Assembly: GCA_025998755.1 (NCBI GenBank)
Contig: AP024674.1
Location: 2,000,162 to 2,064,161, forward strand
Source: Armatimonadota bacterium
Lineage (GTDB): Bacteria > Armatimonadota > UBA5829 > DSUL01
DNA: 64,000 bases
Reading direction: 5' to 3'
This document shows, piece after piece, positions 34,617 through 44,349 of the stretch. How positions within the stretch are numbered: the first letter of the stretch is position 1; the number at the start of each line of letters is the position of its first letter. Both the position numbers and the translations under genes were made by a program. The notes under the pieces were generated by a model. It was not told where the DNA came from and did not search any database. It saw only the letters and a list, made by a program, of their open reading frames with translations.

Positions 34617-35789
34617 TTGACCACGTCACCCGGAAGGGAACCTAAGGAAAGGTTGTCTGAGCAACTGCACTGGAACCCGTTTTGCGTCCGGCCGTTCGAT
34701 GCGTCAGGCCCGCAACTGCCTGTGCGCTGCCCCACTCTTCGCGCTATCCTGGACGCTGTTGACGACGGGATGCTTGCCGCGGATGTGGACGGGCGGATCG
34801 CCTTCCTGGACCGGCGCGCCTGCGAGATGGCCGGTCTGGATCTGGAATCTCGCACAGTGAGACACCTCTCGGACTTCGGCCTGCCCGCGCTCGAGCAGCT
34901 CCACCGTCAGGCTCTGGGCAGCCCGGACCGTCTGCTGGTCTCGGACCTGGCCTTCCCAAGCACCGGGATCTTTTGCGAGGCGCGCATCCGGGCCATCTTG
35001 GACGATAATGGGAATGTGCTTGGCGCTGTGACCGTTCTGAAGGATGCCCGCAGCAAGCGGATGTACGACCGTCTCAAGGCAGATCTGCTGGCCACCGTCT
35101 CACACGAGCTGCGAACACCTCTCACCAGCATCCTGGGCTATGCAAGCCTCCTTCTGGACGCCGGCGACGCAATGGAAGAGATGGACCGCGCGGCCTGTCT
35201 GGAGACCATCGAGGAACAGGGCAGGCGTCTGCTGGAGCTCATCAACGATGTCATCGAGATGGGCAAGCTGGATTCGGAGAACCTCACCCTCAAAATGGAG
35301 ACCTGCTGCGCGGGCGCCATTCTGGAGGAGGTTGCATCGGATTCCCGGGAAACATACGGCGCGCGGCGTCCCGACGTCAATGTGATCGTGGATCAGACGG
35401 AACCGACACCGACGGTGTGCGATTCCACGCGAATCCGTCAGGCCGTCACGTGCCTGCTGGACAACGCGCTCCGGTACAGTCCTCCTGGGGGGAAGGTGGT
35501 GCTGGCTGCCCGGCGTGAGGATTCCCGCGTGGTCATAGAGGTGCGGGATCAGGGCCCAGGCATCCCTCCGGAGAAGCAAGGGAATCTCTTCGAAAAATTC
35601 TACAAAGTGGAGTCTCTTGGCGAAGGCCGTTCCGGCGGGACGGGACTCGGGCTGGCCATTGTGAAGCGGATTGTGGATCTGCACGGCGGACAGGTATTTG
35701 TGGAGAGCGCCGTGGGGAAAGGATCGATCTTCGGCTTCACTCTGCCCGCCGCGGAGGCCCGGGAAGAATCCCGCGACCTGGCTGCCTGA
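34617..35789 (+). CDS. PAS-domain sensor histidine kinase
   Basis: 390 residues without membrane segments, so probably a soluble sensor. A PAS domain lies at about residues 40-150 (LRAILDAVDDGMLAADVDGR). The H-box is TVSHELRTPLTSILGYASLL, the N-box AVTCLLDNALRYSPPGGKV, then VRDQGPGIPPEKQGNLFEKF and the G2 box GGTGLGLAIVKRI. It should autophosphorylate on the H-box His and hand the phosphate to a response regulator; none is adjacent. The start is TTG 34617; the first 35 residues are poorly conserved and the start is not firm. It is 111 bases after the exporter genes. Confidence 0.9.
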   Translation: MTTSPGREPKERLSEQLHWNPFCVRPFDASGPQLPVRCPTLRAILDAVDDGMLAADVDGRIAFLDRRACEMAGLDLESRTVRHLSDFGLPALEQLHRQALGSPDRLLVSDLAFPSTGIFCEARIRAILDDNGNVLGAVTVLKDARSKRMYDRLKADLLATVSHELRTPLTSILGYASLLLDAGDAMEEMDRAACLETIEEQGRRLLELINDVIEMGKLDSENLTLKMETCCAGAILEEVASDSRETYGARRPDVNVIVDQTEPTPTVCDSTRIRQAVTCLLDNALRYSPPGGKVVLAARREDSRVVIEVRDQGPGIPPEKQGNLFEKFYKVESLGEGRSGGTGLGLAIVKRIVDLHGGQVFVESAVGKGSIFGFTLPAAEAREESRDLAA

Positions 35790-35807
35790 GAGGATGACGC
35801 TTCGGCG

Positions 35808-35837
35808 TTGACGCCGCGCCAGTCCGGCGCGTATAGT
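35808..35837 (+). promoter_or_regulatory. murJ promoter placing the transcript start at the ATG
   Basis: TTGACG at 35808-35813, an 18-base spacer and TATAGT at 35832-35837. The ATG of murJ is only 7 bases after the -10, so the transcript would begin at or next to the start codon. Confidence 0.6.
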
Positions 35838-35844
35838 CCCCTAT

Positions 35845-37437
35845 ATGAGCAGGGGTTCCTACGCCAGAGCGGCCGGCGTGATGGTGGTCGCGATCTTCCT
35901 CAGCCGTGTTCTTGGACTGGTGAGGGAATCGGCCATCGCCGCCCGCTTCGGGCAGGGAGCCCTCACCGACGCCTACAACGCCGCATTTCTGCTGCCCGAC
36001 CTCCTGTATTTCATGGTTGCGGGAGGCGCGCTCTCCAGCGCGTTCATCCCGGTCTTCACAGAATACCTGGCCACCAACCGCGAGGACGACGCGTGGGACG
36101 TCTACAGCTCTGTGCTGAATCTAATGGCGCTGGTGGTTGGCGCGCTGGTGGTGGTGGCATTCCTTCTGGCGCCTGGGATTGTGCCCTTCTTCGCCCCGCG
36201 GGACTTCACCGCCGGTCAGCTCGATACAACGGCGCAGCTGACGCGGATTCTGCTTCCTGCCCAGTTTTTCTTCTTTATGGGCGGGCTTACCATGGGCACC
36301 CTGTATGCCCGGAACCGCTTCCTGGTCCCCGCGCTCGGGCCGATCATCTACAATCTGGGGATCATTACCGGAGCGGTCTGGCTGGCGGGGTCTATGGGCA
36401 TCTTCGGGCTGGCCTGGGGGGCTCTGGCGGGAGCGTTTTTCGGCAACTTCGCATTGCAGCTCTGGTATAGCGCCCGGTTGGGCATTGGATACCGCCTGAA
36501 GGTGGACCTGCGCCATCCCGGCGTCCGGAGGGTGTTCCTGCTGATGCTTCCGGTGCTTCTGGGATTGTCTCTGCCGCAAATAGATGTGATGGTGAACAAA
36601 TGGTTCGCGCGTTTCCTGGCGGAGGGCTCCATGAGCGCGCTGAACTATGCGAACCGGCTGATGCAGGTCCCGCTGGGGGTATTCGGACAGGCGGCGGGCA
36701 TTGCGGCGCTTCCGACGCTTTCAGCGCTTGCAGCGCGGAAAGACTGGAAAGAATACCGCGAGACGCTCAGTTTCGGGCTGCGAAGCGTGTTCTTCGCCAC
36801 AATCCCTTCGTCGGTGTTGATGATGGTGCTGGCGGTCCCGATGGTAAAGCTGTTCTTGCAGGCGGGAGCCTTCACTGAACGCGACACGGGCTATGCGGCC
36901 GTCGCACTGGTGTATTATTCCATTGGAGTGTTTGCCTGGGCTGGCCAGGCCATTGTGGCGCGGGGGTTCTACGCTTTACAGGATACAGTGACGCCGGTTG
37001 TGATCGGCACGGCGATGACCTTCCTGTTCGTCCCGCTGAACTATCTCCTGATGCGTCCGCTGGGACACGGAGGGCTTGCGCTCGCCACTTCGATCATGGC
37101 CACTGTGCATCTTTCGGTGATGTCTGCGGTCCTTTCGAAGCGGGTGAACGGCATCGGAGTCCGGCGGATCATCGTCTCGACGCTTCGCATTCTGGGGGCG
37201 ACCGGCGGCGCAGCCGCCGCGGCGGCGGCCGTCTCGGCGTGGGCGCGGCACATCGAGACAGGCAGCGGGACACTGGGAGTGAAGGCGGAGGCCGCGGCGG
37301 AGCTTCTTCCTGCGCTTGTTGCGGGGATGGTGGTCTATCTGCTGTTCTGCAGACTGCTGCGGGTGGAGGAGGCGGCCGTCTTCGCTCAGATTCTGGCGCG
37401 CCGCCTCCGCCGCGCCGCGGCCGACGAACCCCGCTGA
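35845..37437 (+). CDS. murJ: lipid II flippase MurJ
   Basis: A 530-residue inner-membrane protein of the MVF family with about 14 hydrophobic segments that flips lipid II for peptidoglycan synthesis. The N-terminus VMVVAIFLSRVLGLVRESAI then AARFGQG is the family signature, with DAYNAAFLLPDLLYFMVAGG, LYARNRFLVPALGPIIYNLG and the catalytic-cavity arginines. The length matches MurJ. No ribosome site precedes the ATG; together with the promoter 7 bases upstream this suggests a leaderless mRNA. Confidence 0.95.
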   Translation: MSRGSYARAAGVMVVAIFLSRVLGLVRESAIAARFGQGALTDAYNAAFLLPDLLYFMVAGGALSSAFIPVFTEYLATNREDDAWDVYSSVLNLMALVVGALVVVAFLLAPGIVPFFAPRDFTAGQLDTTAQLTRILLPAQFFFFMGGLTMGTLYARNRFLVPALGPIIYNLGIITGAVWLAGSMGIFGLAWGALAGAFFGNFALQLWYSARLGIGYRLKVDLRHPGVRRVFLLMLPVLLGLSLPQIDVMVNKWFARFLAEGSMSALNYANRLMQVPLGVFGQAAGIAALPTLSALAARKDWKEYRETLSFGLRSVFFATIPSSVLMMVLAVPMVKLFLQAGAFTERDTGYAAVALVYYSIGVFAWAGQAIVARGFYALQDTVTPVVIGTAMTFLFVPLNYLLMRPLGHGGLALATSIMATVHLSVMSAVLSKRVNGIGVRRIIVSTLRILGATGGAAAAAAAVSAWARHIETGSGTLGVKAEAAAELLPALVAGMVVYLLFCRLLRVEEAAVFAQILARRLRRAAADEPR

Positions 37438-37451
37438 CCCCAGGCTGTTGC

Positions 37452-37552
37452 GCCGGTCGGGTAGCGGCCCGCGACGCGGAAGTATCGGGACCACACGCAG
37501 CAGATAGCGGCTGCCACTCCTCCGGCTGAGCCGGACGGCTGAACCACGGGAG
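37452..37552. repeat. dispersed repeat, degenerate copy 6
   Basis: GGTCGGGTAGCGGCC...GAAGTATCGGGACCAC, then CTCCGGCTGAGCCGGACGG and CTGAACCACGGGAG. Both hairpins are recognisable but have many changes. It lies between the murJ stop and the end of the convergent glycosidase gene. The remaining spacer 37553-37631 shows nothing else. Confidence 0.5.
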
Positions 37553-37631
37553 ACGGAGGTCGTGCGGAAAGCAAACCCGCTCGCCCGGGATTTTGTGGCC
37601 GCCCGACCCGGCGGTCGCCTCGACGAGCGGC

Positions 37632-39692
37632 TCAATCCACCACAGAAAGAAAAGCGTCGTCGAAGAACGCCGCGCCGGCGATTCCCGAGGCGCGCAGGTT
37701 CAGCGACACGCGCTGCGCCCCCTCAGGAGCCACTCCTTCCACCTGGAAGAACTGCCAGTTGCTGTCACCCCTTACCCGCGCGGTCATGGGGAACTCCTCC
37801 AGGAAAGCCCCTGCGTTGTCGGTGAACGCCAGGCTCATCCAGGCACCCTCATCCTGCCCGGCCTGAAGTCCCTTCGTGCGGAGCCATACTCCCGCCCGGT
37901 AGCGCTTGCCCGGCTGCGCGGTGGAATAGTGCGTGATCTGCCGGTACCCTGACGTCCCCCCGGCCGGCGAGATCATCAGGCTTCTGAGCCCGCTGCGCGA
38001 TTCGGCGGCGGTTACCTCCACTGCTCCGCCTTCCAGAGGCTCCCATCTCAGCGGAAGCCAAGGACGTCGGTTTTCGTCAGCCACCCGTTCGAACCCCGCG
38101 TTGCCGGTCAGATTGTCCGCTGCGGGTGAACGGTCCGGCGAGATTTTCATCTCAACCGTCGCCTCGCCGCCCGGAGGCACCCGCAGCCCCTCCAGTTCGT
38201 GCGAGATGAACCCCTCCCTGCTCGCGGCCGCCGTGTAGGTGATGGGCGGCAGGTTCTGGAGCCGGAACGCGCCGCGGGAGTCCGTCTGCGCCCGGGCTCC
38301 GCCCGGAGACAGCGTCACAGTGACGCCCGCGAGCGGCTGGCCGGTCATCCCATCGACCACGGATCCCTTGACGGAACCTGTCTGAAGCGGCTCCAGCGAA
38401 GCGTCCGCGACAGTGTTCTGCCCCATCCGTACGTCGTAGCCCGCAGTAACCGGAGCAAAGCCCTCCGTTTCCACGCGAACGGTGTAGCGGCCGGGTTTCA
38501 GCGCAGCGAAAAAGAAGTTCCCCATCGGATCCGTGTGAGTGACCGCTCCCGTTTCTACGCACGTCACCCTGACACCCGCAAGGCGGGTCTGATAACGGGA
38601 ATCCCGGACAGTGCCGGATATGGCCCCCGTGGTGTCCGTCGGCTTCGCTAGAGCGCGCACGGCCTCATACATCGGGGTGGGACGGGTGGGAAGCCCCTTC
38701 TCGTCTGTGGCGCTGTCCACCGGCACCCAGTTGAACGCCGTCCAGCCGGGGTCGCTGAACAGGAACGGGAACACCGCGATCAACTGCGGGAAGCGCGGAT
38801 ACAGGTCACGGAAGGCGCGCATCATATAGTCCGCGCGGTTGTATTCGTCAATCGGCGGGAAGCCTTCCGCCTCGTATACTCCGTTCCCGAGCGGGTATCC
38901 CGTCTCCAGGATCATCACCTTGACGTCTTTGCGGCCATACTTTTCGAGCACCCGCGTCTCCAGCAGGAAACCATCCAGCGTGGCCTCCGGGTGCCTGGCC
39001 GTGCCGTCGATGTTGTTATACTCCGGCGGGTGGTTCTGGGGATACGGGTGCGAGCCCCAAACGTCGAAAGCGTCAATGAACCGGGGGTGCGCCTTGATGC
39101 ACGCTTCGGTGGCCTCCGGCGAGAGTGCGAACGCGCCGTTCAGGATCTTGATGCGCCGGTCTCCCAGCGACCGGATGGCATCAGAGACCTCCACGAAAAA
39201 CTGCGCATACTCCGCCAGATTCGCTTTGCCGCTCCATTCGAGGTCCAGGTTCGGCTCATTCCAGATCTCCACATAGAGAGGATAGACATCGGAGCGCGGC
39301 AGATCCGCCACCACTTTCTTGAACACTTCGGCCATCGTGCGGTAGCTGCCATCCGGATCCCGGTAGGGTTTCTGCCAGACGCCGTCCTTCATGACCCCGC
39401 CCAGACGCACCACCGGGATCAACTCAAGACGGTAGCACTCGCGCACGAAGTCCCGCCACCCCTGCGGAGCCCCCTTCGTGTTCCGGTCGATGTTGAAGAA
39501 GAAGGTCTTGATGTAGCCGTGCCGGCCCACCAGGTGCCGCGCCCAGCTGAGCTGGTTGCGCCCGCGTTCGTCCAGGTTATCTATGATGAGATGCGCGCCG
39601 AAGGGATTGTTGGGCATGCCCGGCGGCTGCGCCGCGCAAGTCGCGGCAGAAAGGGCCGCCAGGACAGCCGCCAGAGCCAGACGGTTGATCAT
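37632..39692 (-). CDS. secreted modular clan-A glycoside hydrolase with two carboxypeptidase-regulatory-like domains and a C-terminal carbohydrate-binding-like domain
   Basis: 686 residues. Signal peptide (MINRLALAAVLAALSAATCA), then a TIM-barrel domain to about residue 350. The acid/base is the Glu of YVEIWNEPNLD and the nucleophile the Glu of VMILETGYPLG, as in clan GH-A (GH39- or GH5-like). Two beta-sandwich domains follow: TGAISGTVRDSRYQTRLAGV and TGSVKGSVVDGMTGQPLAGV, each with the D(P)MGNFFF / DSRGAFRL turn. The last 150 residues resemble CBM4/9 (NLTGNAGFERVADENRRPWL). GGGAGGA precedes the ATG at 39692. The substrate is unknown, likely a plant or microbial polysaccharide. Confidence 0.85.
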   Translation of the reverse strand: MINRLALAAVLAALSAATCAAQPPGMPNNPFGAHLIIDNLDERGRNQLSWARHLVGRHGYIKTFFFNIDRNTKGAPQGWRDFVRECYRLELIPVVRLGGVMKDGVWQKPYRDPDGSYRTMAEVFKKVVADLPRSDVYPLYVEIWNEPNLDLEWSGKANLAEYAQFFVEVSDAIRSLGDRRIKILNGAFALSPEATEACIKAHPRFIDAFDVWGSHPYPQNHPPEYNNIDGTARHPEATLDGFLLETRVLEKYGRKDVKVMILETGYPLGNGVYEAEGFPPIDEYNRADYMMRAFRDLYPRFPQLIAVFPFLFSDPGWTAFNWVPVDSATDEKGLPTRPTPMYEAVRALAKPTDTTGAISGTVRDSRYQTRLAGVRVTCVETGAVTHTDPMGNFFFAALKPGRYTVRVETEGFAPVTAGYDVRMGQNTVADASLEPLQTGSVKGSVVDGMTGQPLAGVTVTLSPGGARAQTDSRGAFRLQNLPPITYTAAASREGFISHELEGLRVPPGGEATVEMKISPDRSPAADNLTGNAGFERVADENRRPWLPLRWEPLEGGAVEVTAAESRSGLRSLMISPAGGTSGYRQITHYSTAQPGKRYRAGVWLRTKGLQAGQDEGAWMSLAFTDNAGAFLEEFPMTARVRGDSNWQFFQVEGVAPEGAQRVSLNLRASGIAGAAFFDDAFLSVVD

Positions 39693-39841
39693 CTCAAACG
39701 TCCTCCCGAGCCCGGTTTTGATGCACATTGTACTTTCGATGCGCAAAGGGACCGCGGGGTTGCCCGGCCTCCTGCCGTGTGATAAAAGATGTTAGCTTTC
39801 GCGACTAAACTGGATACACACAAGAGGCAGGAGATCTAAGC

Positions 39842-41014
39842 TTGGGATCATCGGTGGAGGAGCGGGCGCAGGCGCTTGCGGGGGAGTTCCAGGAGCGTTT
39901 TGGAAGAGACCCGGAAATGGTCGTGCGCGCGCCCGGCCGCGTTGAGCTGATCGGCGGGCATACCGACTACAACGAAGGCTTTGTGATGCCCGCCGCGATT
40001 GACCGGGACGTCCTGATAGCGGGAGCTGTCGCAAAGGGTGAAACCGTCCGGGTGTGGAGCGTGAACTTCGGCGAGATGTCGGAGATCCTGCTCACCGACA
40101 TCCGCAGGGTGGAAGAGGCTTCCTGGTCCAACTACATCCGCGGCGTGCTAGATCAGTTCCATCGGGCCGGCCGGGTGGCTCCTGCGATGGAGATGGTGGT
40201 GGAGGGGAACATCCCTCTGGGAAGTGGGCTCAGCTCTTCGGCGGCGCTGGAAGTGGCAACGGCGTGCTTGATTCTCAAGCTGACCGATGGGGACATGGAC
40301 GGCCGGGAGATGGCCCTCCTGTGCCAGCGGGCGGAGAACGAGTTTGTCGGCGTCAACTGCGGCATTATGGACCAGTTCATCTCCGTGCTGGGACAGGCCG
40401 GAAAGACCATGTTCCTGGACTGCCGCACGCTGGACCATCAGTTTGCCAACCTGCCCCGCGGGACGCGAATTGTCGTGGCCGACAGTAAGAAACCCCGCAC
40501 GCTTGCCGGATCCGAATACAACGTGCGCCGCGCGCAGTGCGAAGAGGCGGTCAGCATCCTCCGCAAGCACATCAACGGCATCCGGGCGCTCAGGGATGTA
40601 TCGGTGGAGGATCTGGAGCGCCACGGCGGCAAGCTGCCGGATGTTGTCCGCAAACGCGCCCGGCACGTGGTCCACGAGAATGAACGTGTGCTGCAGGCGC
40701 TCCGGGCCCTGAACACCGGGGACGAGGCGGAGTTCGGCAATCTCCTCAACCAGTCCCACGCATCGGCGCGCGATCTCTACGAGATCTCCTGCGACGAGAT
40801 GAACTGGCTGCAGGAGGCCGCCCTCTCCGTGCCCGGCTGCCTGGGAAGCCGCCTGATGGGCGGAGGGTTTGGCGGATGCACGGTCAGTGTGGTCCGGGAC
40901 GAGGCAGTGGAGGAGTTCCGCGCGGTGGTCTCCGAGCGCTACGCCCGGCAGACAGGCATCGAACCGGAGATCTCCGTGCTGAACGCCTCGGACGGAGCGG
41001 GTCAGATCCTCTGA
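39842..41014 (+). CDS. galK: galactokinase
   Basis: A 390-residue GHMP kinase that phosphorylates galactose at C1 (Leloir pathway). The galactokinase signature GRVELIGGHTDYNEGFVMPA is at about residues 35-54. The ATP loop is PLGSGLSSSAALEVATA, and the third GHMP motif LMGGGFGGCTVSVV is near the end. NCGIMDQFISVLGQAG contains the catalytic-base Asp. The length is typical. TTG 39842 with AGGAG ahead is taken as start. galT and galE are not in the window. Confidence 0.95.
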   Translation: MGSSVEERAQALAGEFQERFGRDPEMVVRAPGRVELIGGHTDYNEGFVMPAAIDRDVLIAGAVAKGETVRVWSVNFGEMSEILLTDIRRVEEASWSNYIRGVLDQFHRAGRVAPAMEMVVEGNIPLGSGLSSSAALEVATACLILKLTDGDMDGREMALLCQRAENEFVGVNCGIMDQFISVLGQAGKTMFLDCRTLDHQFANLPRGTRIVVADSKKPRTLAGSEYNVRRAQCEEAVSILRKHINGIRALRDVSVEDLERHGGKLPDVVRKRARHVVHENERVLQALRALNTGDEAEFGNLLNQSHASARDLYEISCDEMNWLQEAALSVPGCLGSRLMGGGFGGCTVSVVRDEAVEEFRAVVSERYARQTGIEPEISVLNASDGAGQIL

Positions 41015-41022
41015 AGACCGGT

Positions 41023-42150
41023 TTGCCAGGACGTTTGCTGCCCCGACTCTTAACCGCGGCCCTTGCGGCACTGTGGCTGACTGCGACTGCCACGGCGGGG
41101 GCTGAAAAGGGATTTGCCCTGGCGCTCGAGCCTCGGCCGTTCGTGTTTCCCCGCGACCACGGGGCACACCCGGAGTTTCGCACCGAGTGGTGGTACTACA
41201 CCGGGGTTCTGAGGGAAACGTCGGGGAGGCTATACGGCTATCAGCTCACGTTCTTCCGCGTGGGGCTGGTACCGGAGCTCAAGGGACGCAGCTCGCGCTG
41301 GGCGACCCGGGATGTTCTCTTCGCTCACTTTGCGTTGACCGATGTCCGTGCGGGGCGCTTCCGCTACGCGGAGCGGACCGGACGGCCTGTGCTGGGGCTG
41401 GCCGGCTTTTCCACGTCCAGTCTGGATGTGTTCATCCGGGACTGGTCGGCCAGAATGGACGGACGGCGGATGAGGCTGAAGGCCTCTTTCGACGATGCCA
41501 CCCTGGATGTGACGCTCACGCCGGAGCGCCCGCCTGTCCTGAACGGCGAACGTGGCCTGAGCAGGAAAGGGCCGGGCAAGGGCAACGCCAACTACTACTA
41601 CTCCATTCCCCGTCTGAAGACCGTGGGCACACTTCGTCAGGGTGGCCGCGCCATCCGCCTGGCCGGAATGACCTGGATGGATCACGAATGGGGAACCAGC
41701 GAACTGGCCCCCAATCAGAAGGGCTGGGACTGGTTCTCGCTGCGCCTCTCAGACGGACGCGACCTGATGCTATACGTGCTGCGCGATGAGAAGGGCCGGC
41801 CCACATCGTACTCCAGCGGAATGCTGGTGGAGCCATCCGGCCAGACACGGCGCCTCGCGCCACGGGACTTCCGCATCCGCGCGCTCTCGTGGTGGACCAG
41901 CCCCCGCTCGAAGGGACGTTACCCGTCGGGCTGGGAGATTTCCATCCCGAAGGCAGATCTGAGTCTGCGCGTGGAGCCCCTGGTGAAGGATCAGGAGCTG
42001 ATCACCACCGGCACCACCGGTGTGACGTACTGGGAAGGCATTGTGCGGGCCGGCGGTACCTCCCGCGGCCGTAGCGTCTCCGGGGAAGGGTATGTGGAGC
42101 TGACCGGCTACGCCCCCGGATCCCGCATAAGCCCCGGCTCCGGTCGGTGA
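41023..42150 (+). CDS. secreted CrtC/AttH lipocalin-like protein (COG5621 type)
   Basis: About 375 residues with a signal peptide (LLTAALAALWLTATATAGAE). The hallmark is HPEFRTEWWYYTGVL with GYQLTFFRVG, followed by AHFALTDV, NYYYSIPRL and MTWMDHEWGTSEL, as in the double-lipocalin family that includes carotenoid 1,2-hydratase CrtC and AttH. Secreted members are called predicted hydrolases; a hydratase role is possible given the carotenoid operon at 50-57 kb but the export signal argues against it. The start is not firm: TTG 41023 or TTG 41035, just after the galK stop. Confidence 0.75.
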   Translation: MPGRLLPRLLTAALAALWLTATATAGAEKGFALALEPRPFVFPRDHGAHPEFRTEWWYYTGVLRETSGRLYGYQLTFFRVGLVPELKGRSSRWATRDVLFAHFALTDVRAGRFRYAERTGRPVLGLAGFSTSSLDVFIRDWSARMDGRRMRLKASFDDATLDVTLTPERPPVLNGERGLSRKGPGKGNANYYYSIPRLKTVGTLRQGGRAIRLAGMTWMDHEWGTSELAPNQKGWDWFSLRLSDGRDLMLYVLRDEKGRPTSYSSGMLVEPSGQTRRLAPRDFRIRALSWWTSPRSKGRYPSGWEISIPKADLSLRVEPLVKDQELITTGTTGVTYWEGIVRAGGTSRGRSVSGEGYVELTGYAPGSRISPGSGR

Positions 42151-42162
42151 CGGCACCCGGAG

Positions 42163-42192
42163 TTGCGCCGTGCAGCAGCCGGGCGGTATACT
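42163..42192 (+). promoter_or_regulatory. promoter of nfeD-slipin
   Basis: TTGCGC at 42163-42168, an 18-base spacer and TATACT at 42187-42192, 55 bases upstream of the nfeD start. Confidence 0.5.
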
Positions 42193-42247
42193 CGGAGAAG
42201 CCGCATAGTCTGTTCTGTTTCGCACCGGTGGAAGGATCATCGGCCCG

Positions 42248-43531
42248 ATGCGCATCTGGACAAGCGCCGCGCTCCTCATACTCCTTGTCCCATTCGCAGC
42301 CGCCCTTCAGGCGTCTGACAACAGGCCCGCGCCGGTCCGGGCCATCAGGGTGGAAGGGACAATCAACCCGGCGACGGCCGGTTACATCATTCGCGCCATC
42401 AAGGAGGCCAACCGCCTGGAGGAAGCGCTGGTGCTGGTGGAACTGGACACTCCGGGCGGGCTGGTGGACTCCACCAAGGACATCGTCAAGGAGATGCTGG
42501 CCTCGGATGTGCCCATCGCCGTCTATGTGTCTCCCCAGGGAGCGATGGCCAGCTCCGCCGGAACCTTCATCACGGTGGCGGCGCAGGTGGCGGCCATGGC
42601 CCCGACGACTCACATCGGCTCCGCCACACCCATCTCCGGGCAAGGCGGCCAGGACCTGGAGCGGAAGGTCACCTACGCGATGGCCAGCTACATGAAGACC
42701 CTGGCGGAGCGGCGCGGACGAAACGCCCAGTGGGCCGTAAAGGCGGTGGAAAAGGGCATCAGCGCCACAGAGCGGGAAGCGCTCAAACTGAAGGTCATAG
42801 ACCTGATTGCAGCCTCACGGGACGAACTGCTGAGCAAGATAGACGGCAGGAAGGTGAACGTCAACAAAGGGGACGTTGTCATCCGAACGAAGGGCGCGCC
42901 CGTGCGCGACATGCCCATGTCGCGCCAGGAGCAGCTCATGCACTTCCTGGCCAACCCGAACGTGCTCAGCATTCTGATCCTGATCGCCATCTACGGCATC
43001 ATCGGCGAGATCTCCAACCCGGGCAGCATCCTTCCTGGCGTGGCGGGAGGGATTGCTCTCATACTGGTGTTCTTCAGCGCTAATTTGTTGCCGCTCAACA
43101 TCACGGCGCTGTTGCTCATTGCGTTCGCCATCATCCTGTTCATCGTGGATACTCAGGTTGCCAGCCATGGCATCCTGAGCGCGGGAGGGGCGCTCTCGCT
43201 GGGGCTGGGGCTTTTCCTGCTGGTGGACGTGAGCGATCCGCTGTTCCGCACTTCGCTGGCGCTGGTGATCACGGCGGCGCTGGTGACCACGGCGTTCTTC
43301 ACCCTTGCGGTGGGCGCGGGGCTGAAGGCTCAGAAACGGAAAGTAACCACCGGGCGCGAAGGTCTGGTGGGAAAGGTTGTGGAAGCCCGGACGGATATTG
43401 CTCCCGTCGGCCGGGTGTTCGTGGACGGCGCTTGGTGGACGGCGGAGACGTCAGGAGAACCCATCCGGGCCGGGGAGCTTGTTGAAGTGAAGGCTGTGCG
43501 GGGGCTGCGGCTCCTGGTGGAAAAGCGATAG
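42248..43531 (+). CDS. nfeD: NfeD-family membrane-bound serine protease (NfeD1b long form)
   Basis: 427 residues. Signal/anchor segment (SAALLILLVPFAAALQ), then a ClpP-class protease domain: LVLVELDTPGGLVDSTKDIV, with the nucleophile Ser in GAMASSAGTFI and a likely Lys near YMKTLAERRGRNAQWA. Four or five membrane segments follow (residues about 240-350), then the OB-fold NfeD domain (GREGLVGKVVEARTD). In the family it cleaves the C-terminus of its partner stomatin. The partner gene follows after 13 bases, a classic nfeD-slipin operon. Confidence 0.93.
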   Translation: MRIWTSAALLILLVPFAAALQASDNRPAPVRAIRVEGTINPATAGYIIRAIKEANRLEEALVLVELDTPGGLVDSTKDIVKEMLASDVPIAVYVSPQGAMASSAGTFITVAAQVAAMAPTTHIGSATPISGQGGQDLERKVTYAMASYMKTLAERRGRNAQWAVKAVEKGISATEREALKLKVIDLIAASRDELLSKIDGRKVNVNKGDVVIRTKGAPVRDMPMSRQEQLMHFLANPNVLSILILIAIYGIIGEISNPGSILPGVAGGIALILVFFSANLLPLNITALLLIAFAIILFIVDTQVASHGILSAGGALSLGLGLFLLVDVSDPLFRTSLALVITAALVTTAFFTLAVGAGLKAQKRKVTTGREGLVGKVVEARTDIAPVGRVFVDGAWWTAETSGEPIRAGELVEVKAVRGLRLLVEKR

Positions 43532-43544
43532 GAGGTCAGCGAGA

Positions 43545-44327
43545 ATGGTTGAACTGATCCAGATGCTTGGCTGGTTCTGGGTCATCGTGATCCTGTTTGC
43601 AGTCTTTGTGTTGCCGTCCGCCATCAAGGTGGTGCGGGAATATGAACGGGGCGTCATTTTCCGACTGGGACGGCTGGTGGGAGCCAGGGGGCCAGGCCTG
43701 TTTTTCATCATTCCCGTAATTGAGCAGATGATCAAGGTGGACCTGCGCGTGGTCACCATGGACGTGGCCAAGCAGGAGACGATGACGCGGGACAACGTTC
43801 CGGTGAGCGTGGACGCGGTGGTCTACTTCCAGGTGGTGAACCCGGAAATGGCCATCAACAACGTGGAGAACTTCGTCAAGGCGACGTCGCTTATCAGCCA
43901 GACCACACTGCGCAGCATTGTGGGACAGTTCGAGCTGGACTCGCTGCTTTCGGACCGCGACACGGTGAACCAGAGGCTGCAGACCATCATCGACGAACAG
44001 ACCGAACCGTGGGGCGTCAAGGTTATCACGGTGGAGGTGCGCGACGTGGTGCTGCCGGAGTCCATGCGCCGGGCCATGGCTCGGCAGGCGGAGACCGAAC
44101 GCGACCGGCGCGCCAAGATCATCAACGCGGAAGGCGAGTTCCAGGCTGCCGAGAAACTCTCGGAGGCTGCCCGCATCATCAGCCAGTCCCCGCAGGCGCT
44201 GCAGCTGCGGTTCCTGCAGACCCTCTCCGAGGTAGCAGCGGAGAACAATTCCACCATTGTTTTCCCGGTGCCGGTGGATCTCTTCGAGCCGTTCATCAAG
44301 AAGATGTCCGGCCAGGGCCAGAACTGA
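43545..44327 (+). CDS. slipin (stomatin-like SPFH-domain membrane protein)
   Basis: A 260-residue SPFH protein with one N-terminal membrane hairpin (WFWVIVILFAVFVLPSAI). Next come REYERGVIFRLGRLVGARGP, the SPFH core DLRVVTMDVAKQETMTRDNV, and the coiled-coil RAMARQAETERDRRAKI with its Glu-Ala-rich continuation. It should assemble rings in membrane microdomains. It is the partner of the NfeD protease upstream. Confidence 0.94.
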   Translation: MVELIQMLGWFWVIVILFAVFVLPSAIKVVREYERGVIFRLGRLVGARGPGLFFIIPVIEQMIKVDLRVVTMDVAKQETMTRDNVPVSVDAVVYFQVVNPEMAINNVENFVKATSLISQTTLRSIVGQFELDSLLSDRDTVNQRLQTIIDEQTEPWGVKVITVEVRDVVLPESMRRAMARQAETERDRRAKIINAEGEFQAAEKLSEAARIISQSPQALQLRFLQTLSEVAAENNSTIVFPVPVDLFEPFIKKMSGQGQN

Positions 44328-44349
44328 TTCGCGGAGCCCCTGAAGCATT

